DNA from: RUG343 sp964486215
GTDB lineage: Bacteria; Bacillota_I; Bacilli_A; RF39; UBA660
Reading direction: 5' to 3'
Length of the DNA: 25,317 nucleotides
Assembly: GCA_964486215.1 (NCBI GenBank)
Contig: CAZALI010000018.1
Coordinates: 1-25,317, forward strand
Shown here: positions 1-8,356 of the stretch, in pieces
Position numbering within the stretch: position 1 is the first letter of the stretch
Layout of the letters: the number at the start of each line of letters is the position of its first letter
Position numbers and translations under genes: made by a program
Notes under the pieces: generated by a model
Seen by the model: the letters and a program-made list of their open reading frames with translations, nothing else
Databases searched by the model: none
Told to the model about the DNA's origin: nothing

Positions 1-28
1 CATTATTATACCATTTAACTAATCCCCT
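1..28 (-). tRNA. 5' part of a tRNA, identical to tRNA-Trp (truncated by window edge)
   Basis: Bases 1-30 are identical to 22060-22089, which hold the first 28 nt of the complete tRNA-Trp plus two upstream bases. The 28 nt cover the acceptor 5' strand, the D-arm and the start of the anticodon stem. The identity stops just upstream of the tRNA 5' end. The anticodon lies outside the window, so the amino acid is inferred only from identity to the other copy. It could be a second tRNA-Trp, or the same repeat seen at a contig end. Confidence 0.55.
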
Positions 29-269
29 GTATCTTACTAATACATTGAATTTAAAGGGATTCTCCTCGACCTAGAAAACGGTTTTGAATATGATGTCAAG
101 GTTAGAATAAAACTTAAACATAAGTATAAATTAAATAGTTTCTATAATTGTAATAAAATTTCCAATTTATAATCAAAAATCTTTATTTAGATTATATATG
201 ATATAATTATAAATATTATTTAATGTTTATTTAATAAATATATGTTTAATTATACCTGAGGTGAAGAGT

Positions 270-959
270 ATGCGTATATTAATAGTAGAAGATGAAGTAT
301 CTTTAGCAGATCTTTTATCTAATAGATTAAAGAAAGAGAAATATATAGTAGATGTATCTAATGATGGAGAAGAAGGCCTATATAATGCTTTATTAGACAT
401 ATATGATCTTATACTATTAGATATTATGTTACCAAGTGTTAATGGTATAGATATTTTAAAAGAAATAAAGAAAAATAATATTAAATCTAAAGTAATTATG
501 TTAACGGCTAAATCAGAATTAGAAGATAAATTACTAGGTTTTAATGAAGGAGCTAATGATTATATACCTAAACCATTCCATATAGATGAAGTAGTAGCTA
601 GAGTAAATGCTTCTTTAAGATCAGATACTATTAAAGATAATAATCTAAAATTTGGAGACTTAATTCTAGATATAAAAACATCTACTATTATTAATAAAAA
701 TAATAATGAAAAGATAAATATTATTAATAAAGAATTTCAATTATTAGAATATTTTATGAATAATCCTAATCAAGTATTATCTAAAGAAATGATATATGAT
801 AAAGTATGGGGTATAGAAAATGATTCTATATCTAATAACTTAGAAGCATATTTATCTTTTATTAGAAAGAAATTAAAATTAATAAATTCTAATGTCCAAA
901 TAAAATCATTAAGAAATTTAGGATATAAGATGGAGTATAAAGATGAAAGAACTAAATAG
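270..959 (+). CDS. OmpR-family response regulator
   Basis: This is the DNA-binding half of a two-component system whose kinase follows directly. The N-terminal receiver domain (about 1-115) shows the acidic pair E7/D8, phospho-acceptor D51 in the LLDIMLP stretch, T79 and K101 (PKPF). The C-terminal winged-helix domain (about 130-229) ends in the typical LRNLGYKME hairpin. The length of 229 aa is normal for the family. I chose ATG 270 over the in-frame GTG at 261 because GAGGTG (258-263) makes a Shine-Dalgarno sequence six bases upstream of 270, and the GTG lies inside it. The ATGTTTA direct repeat upstream (223 and 242) might be an autoregulatory site, but this is weak. The partner signal and target genes are not shown; the surface-protein genes at 2347-4004 are candidates by position. 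Confidence 0.93.
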   Translation: MRILIVEDEVSLADLLSNRLKKEKYIVDVSNDGEEGLYNALLDIYDLILLDIMLPSVNGIDILKEIKKNNIKSKVIMLTAKSELEDKLLGFNEGANDYIPKPFHIDEVVARVNASLRSDTIKDNNLKFGDLILDIKTSTIINKNNNEKINIINKEFQLLEYFMNNPNQVLSKEMIYDKVWGIENDSISNNLEAYLSFIRKKLKLINSNVQIKSLRNLGYKMEYKDERTK

Positions 960-2136
960 AAAAGTATTTAAAACAATATTCTCTATATTATCAATATTTA
1001 TATTACTAGGAATATTTATATATAATATAGATACTTATAAGAAAGAATATAATCATGTAAAAAGAAATTTAACTTTTACAGAAGATAAGAATAATCCACC
1101 TAAACCATTATCTAATGATAATAAAATGGATAATATGATGATTATGGATTATGAAGTATATACTGTAGAATTAGAAGATAATAAAATAAAGAAAATAATA
1201 TATCATAGTAATAATATAAGTAATATTAATATTAAAAGTATTAGTAAAAAGATAATAAAAGAAAAACAAGGTCTAAAGATAGGTAATCTATATACTAATA
1301 AATATGCTTATAATTATATAAATAATAAAATAACTATAATAAATACTATAAGTATTAATAATAGACTAATAAATACTCTAATTATATCTATTATATTATT
1401 AATAACATTTGAAATAATAATATACTATGTATCATTAAATTTAACTAAGAGAATAACTAAACCAGCAGAAGAATCTTTCTCTAAACAAAAAGACTTTATA
1501 GCTGATGCATCTCATGAATTAAAAACACCACTAGCTATAATAATAGCTTCTTCTGATGAACTTAAAAGTGATAAGAAAAATAAAAAGTATATAGATAATA
1601 TTAAGTATGAATCAGAAAGAATGAATAACTTAATAAAGAATCTATTAGATTTATCTAAGTTAGAAAAAGGAATATCTATAGATAGTTATAAAGATGAAAA
1701 TATATCTAAAATAGTAGAAAGAGTATGCTTAACTTTTGAAGCTATAGCTTATGAAGAAAATATAAAGATAGAAACTAATATAGAAAAAGATATTATGTTT
1801 AAATGTAGTAAAGAAGAAATAGAAAGAGTAATATCTATACTAATAGATAATGCGATTAAACATAGTTATAAAGAATCTTCTATAATTATTAATCTAAGTA
1901 AAGAAAAAAATACTATTAATATAGAAATAACTAATACAGGAGATCCAATAACTAAAGGTGATGAAGAAAAGATATTTGAAAGATTCTATCGAGGAGATAA
2001 ATCTAGAAACAGAGATTCTAATCGTTATGGATTAGGACTAGCTATTGCTAAGAATATAGTTATTAATCATAATGGTACAATAAAAGCTTCATCTAAAGAT
2101 AATAAAACAACATTTAAAATAATTTTTAAAAAATAA
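943..2136 (+). CDS. Membrane sensor histidine kinase
   Basis: This is the partner kinase of the preceding regulator, overlapping it by 17 bases, so the two are translated as a unit. It has an N-terminal transmembrane helix (about 10-28), an extracellular region of about 115 aa with no recognised sensor fold, and a second helix (about 143-166). The HisKA helix follows with ADASHELKTP, where H191 is the likely phosphorylation site. The HATPase domain shows the N-box DNA at 302-304, the G1 D334 in NTGDP, an F-box FERFYRG, and the G2 YGLGLAIAK at 362-370. All catalytic boxes are present, so it should be active. The architecture resembles small VanS/BaeS-like kinases. The ligand cannot be predicted. 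A hairpin terminator follows immediately. Confidence 0.93.
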   Translation: MKELNRKVFKTIFSILSIFILLGIFIYNIDTYKKEYNHVKRNLTFTEDKNNPPKPLSNDNKMDNMMIMDYEVYTVELEDNKIKKIIYHSNNISNINIKSISKKIIKEKQGLKIGNLYTNKYAYNYINNKITIINTISINNRLINTLIISIILLITFEIIIYYVSLNLTKRITKPAEESFSKQKDFIADASHELKTPLAIIIASSDELKSDKKNKKYIDNIKYESERMNNLIKNLLDLSKLEKGISIDSYKDENISKIVERVCLTFEAIAYEENIKIETNIEKDIMFKCSKEEIERVISILIDNAIKHSYKESSIIINLSKEKNTINIEITNTGDPITKGDEEKIFERFYRGDKSRNRDSNRYGLGLAIAKNIVINHNGTIKASSKDNKTTFKIIFKK

Positions 2137-2157
2137 GAACATATTTAATGTTCTTTT
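2135..2157 (+). terminator. Rho-independent terminator after the two-component system
   Basis: An 8-bp stem AAGAACAT/ATGTTCTT with loop ATTTA starts in the kinase stop codon and runs into TTTT. It separates the kinase/regulator pair from the surface-protein genes. Confidence 0.6.
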
Positions 2158-2186
2158 AATTTTCACTAGATATTATTAAGTCATAG

Positions 2187-2346
2187 AAAGGAGAAATGAT
2201 AATAAAAATAAAAAAGTTTAGAAATTTAATATTTATTTAATTTTACTATTATAAAGTGTATATAGAAAAGGAGATGATATATGAATAATTAGTAAGAAGA
2301 TAAACATAGTAATAAGTTATTTATATATAATGAAAGGAGTGATTAA
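2187..2346 (+). promoter_or_regulatory. Leader with three successive Shine-Dalgarno sites
   Basis: Three strong Shine-Dalgarno cores lie in 150 bases: GAAAGGAG at about 2187, AAAAGGAG at about 2266 and GAAAGGAG at about 2332. The first precedes a possible 14-codon reading frame (ATG 2196, stop 2238-2240, lysine and isoleucine rich). The second precedes ATG 2281 followed by only two codons and a stop. The third serves the gene at 2347. They may be leader peptides or decayed gene starts. No clear promoter hexamers were identified. Confidence 0.3.
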
Positions 2347-2664
2347 GTGAAAGAAAAAATATTAATAGGAATTATATGCTTCTTAGTAGGAGCAGTTCTA
2401 TCTACTGGATTATTTCTAGGTTATACAGTAGTAAATAATATAAGTGAATGTAATAAAACAAAAACTACAGAAGTATCTGGAAATCAAGGACAAATGCCAG
2501 GAGGAAATAATAGTCAAAACAGTCAAAATAATAATAACCAACCTCCAGAAATGCCTAGTGGAGAAAATAATCAAAATAATGGAAATACACCACCTGAAAA
2601 ACCAGATACTAATAACAACAACAGTAATAGTAATAATAATAGTACAAACAATAATAATGCTTAA
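2347..2664 (+). CDS. Small membrane-anchored Asn/Gln/Pro-rich surface protein
   Basis: This is a 105-aa protein of unknown function. Residues 5-30 form a single hydrophobic helix without a clear signal peptidase site, so it is probably an N-terminal anchor. Everything after about residue 45 is low complexity: NNSQNSQNNNN, PPEMPSG, PPEKP and Asn/Ser repeats. That fits a flexible exported stalk or linker. The start is GTG, seven bases after a strong AAAGGAG. The gene lies 14 bases upstream of a beta-helix surface protein and shares its likely transcript. No family was recognised. The Asn/Ser tracts are encoded by AAT/AAC/AGT runs that could slip in replication. Confidence 0.75.
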   Translation: MKEKILIGIICFLVGAVLSTGLFLGYTVVNNISECNKTKTTEVSGNQGQMPGGNNSQNSQNNNNQPPEMPSGENNQNNGNTPPEKPDTNNNNSNSNNNSTNNNNA

Positions 2665-2678
2665 GAAAGGAATATAAG

Positions 2679-4004
2679 ATGAAAGATAAAAAGACATTGA
2701 TATATATAATTATAATAATAGTATTAACCATACTTCTAGGTACTTTATGGTATTTCATTATTAATATTACAAAAAATACTTATTCAGAAGATACCAATAA
2801 TAGTTCATCTCAAACATATATCGCCAATAAAGAGATAACTAAAAATGAAAATATTAGTAATAAAAAATATAATTCTACAAAAGCAGATGAAAATGCCATA
2901 TTAGTAACAGGAAATATAAAAGCAAATCTATCTAATATAACAGTAACTAAAACAGGAGACTCTTCTGGAGGAGATAATACTAGTTTCTATGGAACTAACT
3001 CTGCAATACTTGCTAAGTCTGGAGCAATCCTTAATATAAAGAATTCTACTATAAAAACAACTGCTACAGGAGCAAATGGAGTCTTTAGCTATGGAGGATC
3101 TGCTACTACGAGTAATGCTTCAGGTGATGGAACAACAGTTAATATAAGTAACTCTAAAATTACTACTACTAAAGATAACTCAGGAGGAATAATGACAACA
3201 GGTGGAGGAGTAATGAATGCTACTAACTTAACTATAAATACAGCTGGAACATCAAGTGCTGCTATTAGATCAGATAGAGGAGGAGGAACAGTAACTGTAA
3301 ATAAAGGTACTTATACCACAACAGGTAAAGGCTCTCCAGCTGTCTATTCAACAGCTAATATCACAGTAAAAAATGCTAAATTAATATCTAAAGCATCCGA
3401 AGGACTAGTAATAGAAGGTAAAAATAAAATAAACTTAGACAATGTCACACTAATAGATACAAATAACACTTTAAATGGACAATCTACTACCTATAAAAAC
3501 ATCTTTATATATCAATCTATGTCTGGAGATGCTGATACAGGTACAGCAGAATTTTCATCTAAAGATTCCACTATTACTACTAATAAAGGTGATACTCTCT
3601 ATGTAACTAATACTAAAGCTAAAATTACACTAGAAAATAATACTTTCATAAATAATGATAAGACAGGTAATTTCTTAAGAATACAAAAAGATTCCTGGGG
3701 AAATTCAGGCTCTAATGGAGGAGATGTTACTCTATTACTAAAGAATCAAAAAGTAAAAGGAAATATCGTAGTAGATTCAATATCTAAATTATCTATGAGT
3801 CTAACTAAATCATCTAACTATGAAGGAACTATTAATAGTAATAATACAGCTAAAGAAATAAAATTAGTATTAGATTCTACATCTAAAATAAAACTAACAG
3901 GAGACTCTTATATAAGTGAATTAGATGATTCTGATACAACTTATTCTAATATAGATTTAAATGGTTATAAATTATATGTAGGTGGTAAAGAATTAAAAAA
4001 GTAA
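2679..4004 (+). CDS. Membrane-anchored beta-helix (adhesin-like) surface protein
   Basis: This is a 441-aa exported protein anchored by an N-terminal helix (about 6-29). After a Ser/Asn-rich linker, residues 70 to about 420 are a run of short repeating strands rich in Thr, Asn, Gly and Ser. Turns such as NITVTKTGD, NSTIKTT, SKITTTKDNSGG, MTTGGG and IRSDRGGGT are typical of a right-handed parallel beta-helix. I recognise this as a conserved adhesin-like family of gut Firmicutes, usually left unnamed. No catalytic residues of a pectate lyase are visible. The SD is AAAGGAA. A terminator overlaps its stop codon. It probably forms a surface structure with the 2347 gene and may be controlled by the adjacent two-component system. 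Both of these points are inference from position. Confidence 0.8.
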   Translation: MKDKKTLIYIIIIIVLTILLGTLWYFIINITKNTYSEDTNNSSSQTYIANKEITKNENISNKKYNSTKADENAILVTGNIKANLSNITVTKTGDSSGGDNTSFYGTNSAILAKSGAILNIKNSTIKTTATGANGVFSYGGSATTSNASGDGTTVNISNSKITTTKDNSGGIMTTGGGVMNATNLTINTAGTSSAAIRSDRGGGTVTVNKGTYTTTGKGSPAVYSTANITVKNAKLISKASEGLVIEGKNKINLDNVTLIDTNNTLNGQSTTYKNIFIYQSMSGDADTGTAEFSSKDSTITTNKGDTLYVTNTKAKITLENNTFINNDKTGNFLRIQKDSWGNSGSNGGDVTLLLKNQKVKGNIVVDSISKLSMSLTKSSNYEGTINSNNTAKEIKLVLDSTSKIKLTGDSYISELDDSDTTYSNIDLNGYKLYVGGKELKK

Positions 4005-4029
4005 AGTGAAGACAATCTTTACTTTTTTT
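3995..4029 (+). terminator. Strong rho-independent terminator
   Basis: A 12-bp stem AAAAAAGTAAAG (3995-4006) pairs with CTTTACTTTTTT (4017-4028) around a 10-nt loop and ends in a T run. It overlaps the end of the beta-helix gene. Confidence 0.85.
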
Positions 4030-4186
4030 ATGTAAAAAACTATACGCCTAAATTTATGTAAACTATCTCTTCTATACAGACAATAAATGTAAAAATTCTA
4101 ATAATTATTTTATTTATATATACAATGAATATTAAATAAAATATAATAAAAATAGTGGGAAAAATATATATGGGAGGGGTAATAAT

Positions 4187-7100
4187 ATGATCAAAGACGA
4201 AGAATTATTAGAAAGTAAAAAGAAAAAAAGCTTTAAAGAAAAGAAAATAAAAGAATTCTTAGATGAATATGCCGATAGTAATCTAGAATTCACAGATGAA
4301 AGAATTAAACTATGTTCTTCAGATGATTTTAATGACTTAAGTGATAGTTTTAAAAATTTACAAAAAGTAAAAAAAGCTCCTATTATGATTAGTCAAGTAG
4401 GAGGATTTTACGTAATGGCCTCTTTAGCCGGATATGCAGCACAAAATAGTAGAACTAAACCAGTACTACTATTTTTTGATAGAAAAACTAATAACGTTGC
4501 TAATGCTATGTATAATACTTTCTTAATGGAAGCTTGTGATACTAAAGAAAAATATGTAAAAACATTATTTGGTCTAGATGATAAAGATATAATTATAAGT
4601 CTAGATAAAAATAAATATATAGATTACATAATCCAAGTCTTTAAAGAACAAGAAGATACCGAAGAAATAGATAGAAAAAGACTAAGAGTAAAAGCACTAC
4701 GTAAATATAAAGAACATAAAGAAGAATATGACAAAATAATAGCTAAAGAACATGACCTAGCTCATAGAGCTAAAAGAGAATTAGAAGAGAAATTTAATAT
4801 ATCTAATATAGAAAAGTATGCTAAAGCTAAAAAGTATGATAAAGATAAACATTTAGAAATAATAAATGAAGTAGTAAAAGGTAAACTAACTAAAGAACAT
4901 AAATCTTTATTTGAACCAATAGCTAAGTCAATGACTGAGTATTTAGCTAAGAATGATAATTATAAAGACTTAGTTAAGTACTTATCAATAGATATGCAAA
5001 AGAATAGTGCTAATCATATACTATGTAATAATAAAATATATTATGGATATAAATCTCTAATTAATAAAAGTCTTTCTTCAGTTAAATTCTTACCTGGTAT
5101 AGATATATCTACAGAAGCAGGTATAAATAAATTAGAATCTATCTTAGAAAATGAAAATATTATTACTAAAGAAAATTCTACTAACAGATTCCCAATAGAT
5201 ATAGCTTTTCTTCCCCATATAGAATCATTCCAAGAAGCTTTCCCATTTATTAAGAAAAATGTAGAAAGATATATAAGAGTAAATAGAGAAGGATCTAATA
5301 ACTTTACTATGGATCCTACAGCTTCTCTTCATGTAAGAACATATGAAAGTATAGGAGCTAAATTCATAGAAGAAGAGCGAAAAGCTAGAAAACCATTAAC
5401 TCATTTAACCCCAATAGAAAAACAGAAAAAAGGTTTTCCACTATTAACGTTTATAGCTGGAGCTAATATAGGTAATATTTATAATAGTGAAGAAGATCTA
5501 GAAAATATTATAGATATGGCTATAGCTGATAAAGTAGATACAGTATATGTACAAGGATTAATATATTCTACTTATTATCATAATCAAACTGATAGAAGAA
5601 TGTTAATAGATCCAAAATATGAAACACTAGATCAAAGATTAAAAGCAGCTAAAAAAATAGTAAAAAAACTAAATAATAATGGAATTAAAGTAGTATATCA
5701 AATGGGTGATGAAGAATATCACTTATATGAAGATATGTTTAAAATATATACAAGAGAACAAGGAGTAAAAGGAAATGACTTCTTAAGAAGAGATGATTTA
5801 AAGTCAGCTCATGACTGGGTAAGACCAATTATTATTCAACAATTAATTCCATATTTAATAAGAAGTGGAGAAGATGTAACTAACTTCCATACTGATGAAG
5901 AAACAGAGACTAGAGTAACAGAGCTATGTAATGCTCTAAAGAACTATATCGAAGGACTACCTCTAGGAGAACTATCCAAGTATCTAAAACCAGAATTCTT
6001 AGAAGATACAGATATGTTCAGAGTAGTATATTCAACAATAGATCAGTATGGAAAAGATAAAGCTATATCTGTTAACTTATTAAGTAATCCAAATTATTCT
6101 AGTAATAATCAATATGCCAATCCAACAGCTGGTATTATTAAGAATTTAAAAATTCATCAAACAGGAGCACTAGGTAATACTAGATTAAATAAAACACCAC
6201 AACTATTTGTCGATGGAAGACAAGCCATGCAGTCTATATCTTATAGAGGAGATCAAGTCACAATGAATGTTCCTCAAATGATAGATGATTCTAAATATCT
6301 AGAACATCCAGAAATGTTAGCTGGTATAAAAGAAAACATCTTATCAGATCCAACACATGCTAGAATAACCAAAAATGGTACAAGACCTAATTATCCAGGA
6401 GGCTGGACTATCACAGGAGATGCTAGAGACTTAATGACAATTATTCCATATTATAAAAGAGTAAGAGAAGTAACAGAATATGTTAATAAAACTGGAAAAC
6501 CTCTAGAAGAAGTAGATGTCTTCTATCTTAATGATATTCAGTCAGGCTCACTAACAGAAAGACTAGAATATACTCTAAAAGCTCTAGATCATTTCTATTA
6601 TGACTACAAAGCTCCAAAAGGTATCTGGGGAAATGGAGATTTCCAACAAGGTTGGAACTACAAAGACTTTGCTAATGAAACAAGACATCTAGGTACAATG
6701 AGTGTAGCTTCTCAAATGGAAGACTTTATAGAATTAATACGCCCATGGATGCAAGAATCTTTTGGAGTAATAAGACCAACTATATTTACTGAAAAATACA
6801 ATAATAGAAAAATAGATAATAAAACAGCTGCTGATATAATGACTCATCTAAGTGAAGTAGGAGTAATAGATTCTAATAGAGGAATAAACAATAATTCTAA
6901 TCTAATTAGAGATGATGTAGATTATCGTACAGTAGACTTAAAACTACCTAAAGATTTAGCTCAATATGAAGATTTAATTAGAGATAAATTATCTTCAGTT
7001 AAATTATTGAAGTTTATTCATCTAGCTGAAGGAAATCATGAGTATAATTCAGATTGGGATAAGAAGGGATTTAATTTAATAAAACTATTAAGACAAGAGC

Positions 7101-7705
7101 TAAATACAATGAAAGACTATTCTGGAGCAAATACAGAAATAGCTCTAAGTGAATTTATAGTTAATAATAGAGGAGATATCTTACAAGCACCAAATGGTTG
7201 TAAAACAGTAAATGGTTATAACGTAGTTTATTCTCATTTATATAAATCTGCTACAGGAAATACTCCTACAAAAGGTATGGCTGAGTACTTCAATAGAATG
7301 GGAGACTTATCTAATGAAATACATAGAGCCTTCATGGGACATTTACATATCTTTGAAACATCAGTAATAGATAATAAACTATTCAGTATTACTGGATCAG
7401 GTGCTGGACAAAGTGGTTTTGAACAAAACTTAGGCCTATCAAGTAAACCACTATTCGTAATAGATAGATACTTACCAGATGGAAGAATAGCTGTAGATAC
7501 AGTTGGAACAGAATTCTTAAAAGACTATAAAATACAAAACCCATTTGTAAAACAAATAGGTCTAGAAAACTTTATAGATGCCTGTCTAACAGAAGAAGCA
7601 ACTATCTATGGATTTGATGGTACTCCAGAAGATATCCAGCCAGTACATCAAAGAAAACTAATAGTAGCTGAACCTAATAGAAGAGTAGGACCAAAGATAG
7701 ACTAA
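4187..7705 (+). CDS. Very large metallophosphoesterase (calcineurin-like), probable degenerate second domain
   Basis: The protein has 1172 aa and no signal peptide, so it is probably cytoplasmic. The C-terminal third carries an ordered metallophosphoesterase motif set: NDIQSG at 782-787 (motif I, with Gln where His is usual), GNGDFQQG at 815-822 (motif II), GNHE at 949-952 (III), SH at 1016-1017 (IV) and GHLH at 1051-1054 (V). A stretch at about 420-520 has the same spacing but altered ligands (GANIGN, VQGLIY, QMGDEEYH near 506-512), which looks like an inactive copy of the same fold. The N-terminal 400 aa are charged and unrecognised. Nucleic acid or phosphoester substrates are possible. The gene starts after a G-rich SD (GGGAGGGG, 4172-4179), with TATAAT at 4142 as a weak -10. 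It overlaps the next gene by one base. Confidence 0.8.
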   Translation: MIKDEELLESKKKKSFKEKKIKEFLDEYADSNLEFTDERIKLCSSDDFNDLSDSFKNLQKVKKAPIMISQVGGFYVMASLAGYAAQNSRTKPVLLFFDRKTNNVANAMYNTFLMEACDTKEKYVKTLFGLDDKDIIISLDKNKYIDYIIQVFKEQEDTEEIDRKRLRVKALRKYKEHKEEYDKIIAKEHDLAHRAKRELEEKFNISNIEKYAKAKKYDKDKHLEIINEVVKGKLTKEHKSLFEPIAKSMTEYLAKNDNYKDLVKYLSIDMQKNSANHILCNNKIYYGYKSLINKSLSSVKFLPGIDISTEAGINKLESILENENIITKENSTNRFPIDIAFLPHIESFQEAFPFIKKNVERYIRVNREGSNNFTMDPTASLHVRTYESIGAKFIEEERKARKPLTHLTPIEKQKKGFPLLTFIAGANIGNIYNSEEDLENIIDMAIADKVDTVYVQGLIYSTYYHNQTDRRMLIDPKYETLDQRLKAAKKIVKKLNNNGIKVVYQMGDEEYHLYEDMFKIYTREQGVKGNDFLRRDDLKSAHDWVRPIIIQQLIPYLIRSGEDVTNFHTDEETETRVTELCNALKNYIEGLPLGELSKYLKPEFLEDTDMFRVVYSTIDQYGKDKAISVNLLSNPNYSSNNQYANPTAGIIKNLKIHQTGALGNTRLNKTPQLFVDGRQAMQSISYRGDQVTMNVPQMIDDSKYLEHPEMLAGIKENILSDPTHARITKNGTRPNYPGGWTITGDARDLMTIIPYYKRVREVTEYVNKTGKPLEEVDVFYLNDIQSGSLTERLEYTLKALDHFYYDYKAPKGIWGNGDFQQGWNYKDFANETRHLGTMSVASQMEDFIELIRPWMQESFGVIRPTIFTEKYNNRKIDNKTAADIMTHLSEVGVIDSNRGINNNSNLIRDDVDYRTVDLKLPKDLAQYEDLIRDKLSSVKLLKFIHLAEGNHEYNSDWDKKGFNLIKLLRQELNTMKDYSGANTEIALSEFIVNNRGDILQAPNGCKTVNGYNVVYSHLYKSATGNTPTKGMAEYFNRMGDLSNEIHRAFMGHLHIFETSVIDNKLFSITGSGAGQSGFEQNLGLSSKPLFVIDRYLPDGRIAVDTVGTEFLKDYKIQNPFVKQIGLENFIDACLTEEATIYGFDGTPEDIQPVHQRKLIVAEPNRRVGPKID

Positions 7706-7926
7706 TGAATAACTTTTCTATATTAATGTTTATATTTGGAATACTAATATTATTAGCTGGCTTATACTTATATACTGGTCATAAGAATGAAGTATTATTA
7801 TGGAAAGTTCCAGATATAAAGGAATTTACTAAAGAAGAAACTATAAAATTAGGTAAATGGACTATGATTAGTAGTATTATTCCTTTTATATTAGCTATAC
7901 TAGGAATAATATTTAACTTTGAATAA
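7705..7926 (+). CDS. Small two-helix membrane protein, unknown
   Basis: This is a 73-aa protein with hydrophobic helices at about 5-24 and 50-70, joined by a charged loop with KVPDIKEFTKEE. The start codon shares its A with the stop of the phosphoesterase gene (TAATG), implying coupled translation. The layout resembles small DUF3784-type membrane proteins, but the match is too weak to assign. Confidence 0.7.
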   Translation: MNNFSILMFIFGILILLAGLYLYTGHKNEVLLWKVPDIKEFTKEETIKLGKWTMISSIIPFILAILGIIFNFE

Positions 7927-7936
7927 TAGGAGAACT

Positions 7937-8143
7937 ATGGAATATAAAATAATTAGTAATAAAATACAATGTAAAAAGTGTGGAGATATAATAGAATCTT
8001 TTTATACACATGATTTTAAATCCTGTAAATGTGGAGCAGTAGCTGTAGATGGAGGAAAAGACTATTTAAGAAGAGTAGGTAATTTAGAAGAGATTATAGA
8101 GTTATCTGTAGTTGAAAAGAAACATAAAACAAAAATAAAATAA
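7937..8143 (+). CDS. Small zinc-ribbon-like protein (CxxC...CxC)
   Basis: This is a 68-aa protein with a CKKCGD knuckle near residue 12 and a second CKCGA knuckle near residue 31. It also has a conserved-looking VDGGKDYLRR segment. The four cysteines suggest one bound zinc. I recall similar small proteins widely spread in Firmicutes and their phages (DUF7695-like), but the name is uncertain. ATG 7937 is chosen over the upstream TTG at 7919 because AGGAG lies at 7928-7932. It sits 10 bases after the small membrane protein gene, so it is probably the last gene of that operon. The function is unknown. Confidence 0.7.
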   Translation: MEYKIISNKIQCKKCGDIIESFYTHDFKSCKCGAVAVDGGKDYLRRVGNLEEIIELSVVEKKHKTKIK

Positions 8144-8145
8144 TA

Positions 8146-8174
8146 TTTAATTTTTAATGAAATAATATTATAAT
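8146..8174 (+). promoter_or_regulatory. Probable promoter of the SAM riboswitch transcript
   Basis: A perfect -10 TATAAT at 8169-8174 has a poor -35 (TTTAAT, 8146-8151) 17 bases upstream. The predicted start near 8181 falls just before the first paired base of the riboswitch. Confidence 0.5.
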
Positions 8175-8187
8175 ATAAATACAATTT

Positions 8188-8283
8188 ACATTATCAAGAG
8201 CAAGTGAGAGAATTGGCTCAATGACCTTGCACCAACCTATTAAATTAGGTGGTAAAACCAACAAAGGAAACTTTGAATGATAA
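8188..8283 (+). promoter_or_regulatory. SAM-I (S-box) riboswitch aptamer
   Basis: The order of conserved blocks matches the S-box leader: TTATCAAGAG, then CAAG...GAGAGAATTGGCTC...ATGA, CTTG, CACCAACC, a CCTATT/AATTAGG hairpin, TGGTAAAACCAAC, and a CAAAG-GAAA-CTTTG hairpin. P1 closes as TTATCA (8191-8196) with TGATAA (8278-8283). A U-tailed terminator follows, so the expected logic is transcription termination when S-adenosylmethionine is bound. The controlled gene is the amidohydrolase-like gene at 8357. Some consensus positions are variant; for example CACCAACC stands where GCAACC is usual. Confidence 0.85.
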
Positions 8284-8291
8284 ATACGAAT

Positions 8292-8324
8292 AAACTTATA
8301 CTTTTTCGTATAAGTTTTTCTTTT
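8292..8324 (+). terminator. Riboswitch expression-platform terminator
   Basis: A 10-bp stem AAACTTATAC/GTATAAGTTT with loop TTTTTC is followed by TTCTTTT. It lies between the SAM-I aptamer and the downstream ribosome binding site. Confidence 0.85.
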
Positions 8325-8356
8325 CTTGATAATGTTTATTGAGAAAGGAGAAAAAT

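Noticed and set aside
36..130. tRNA T-arm-like sequence (GGTCGAGGAGAATCC on the minus strand)
   Set aside because: It lacks a GTTCGANTC loop, and no acceptor or anticodon arm can be drawn around it.
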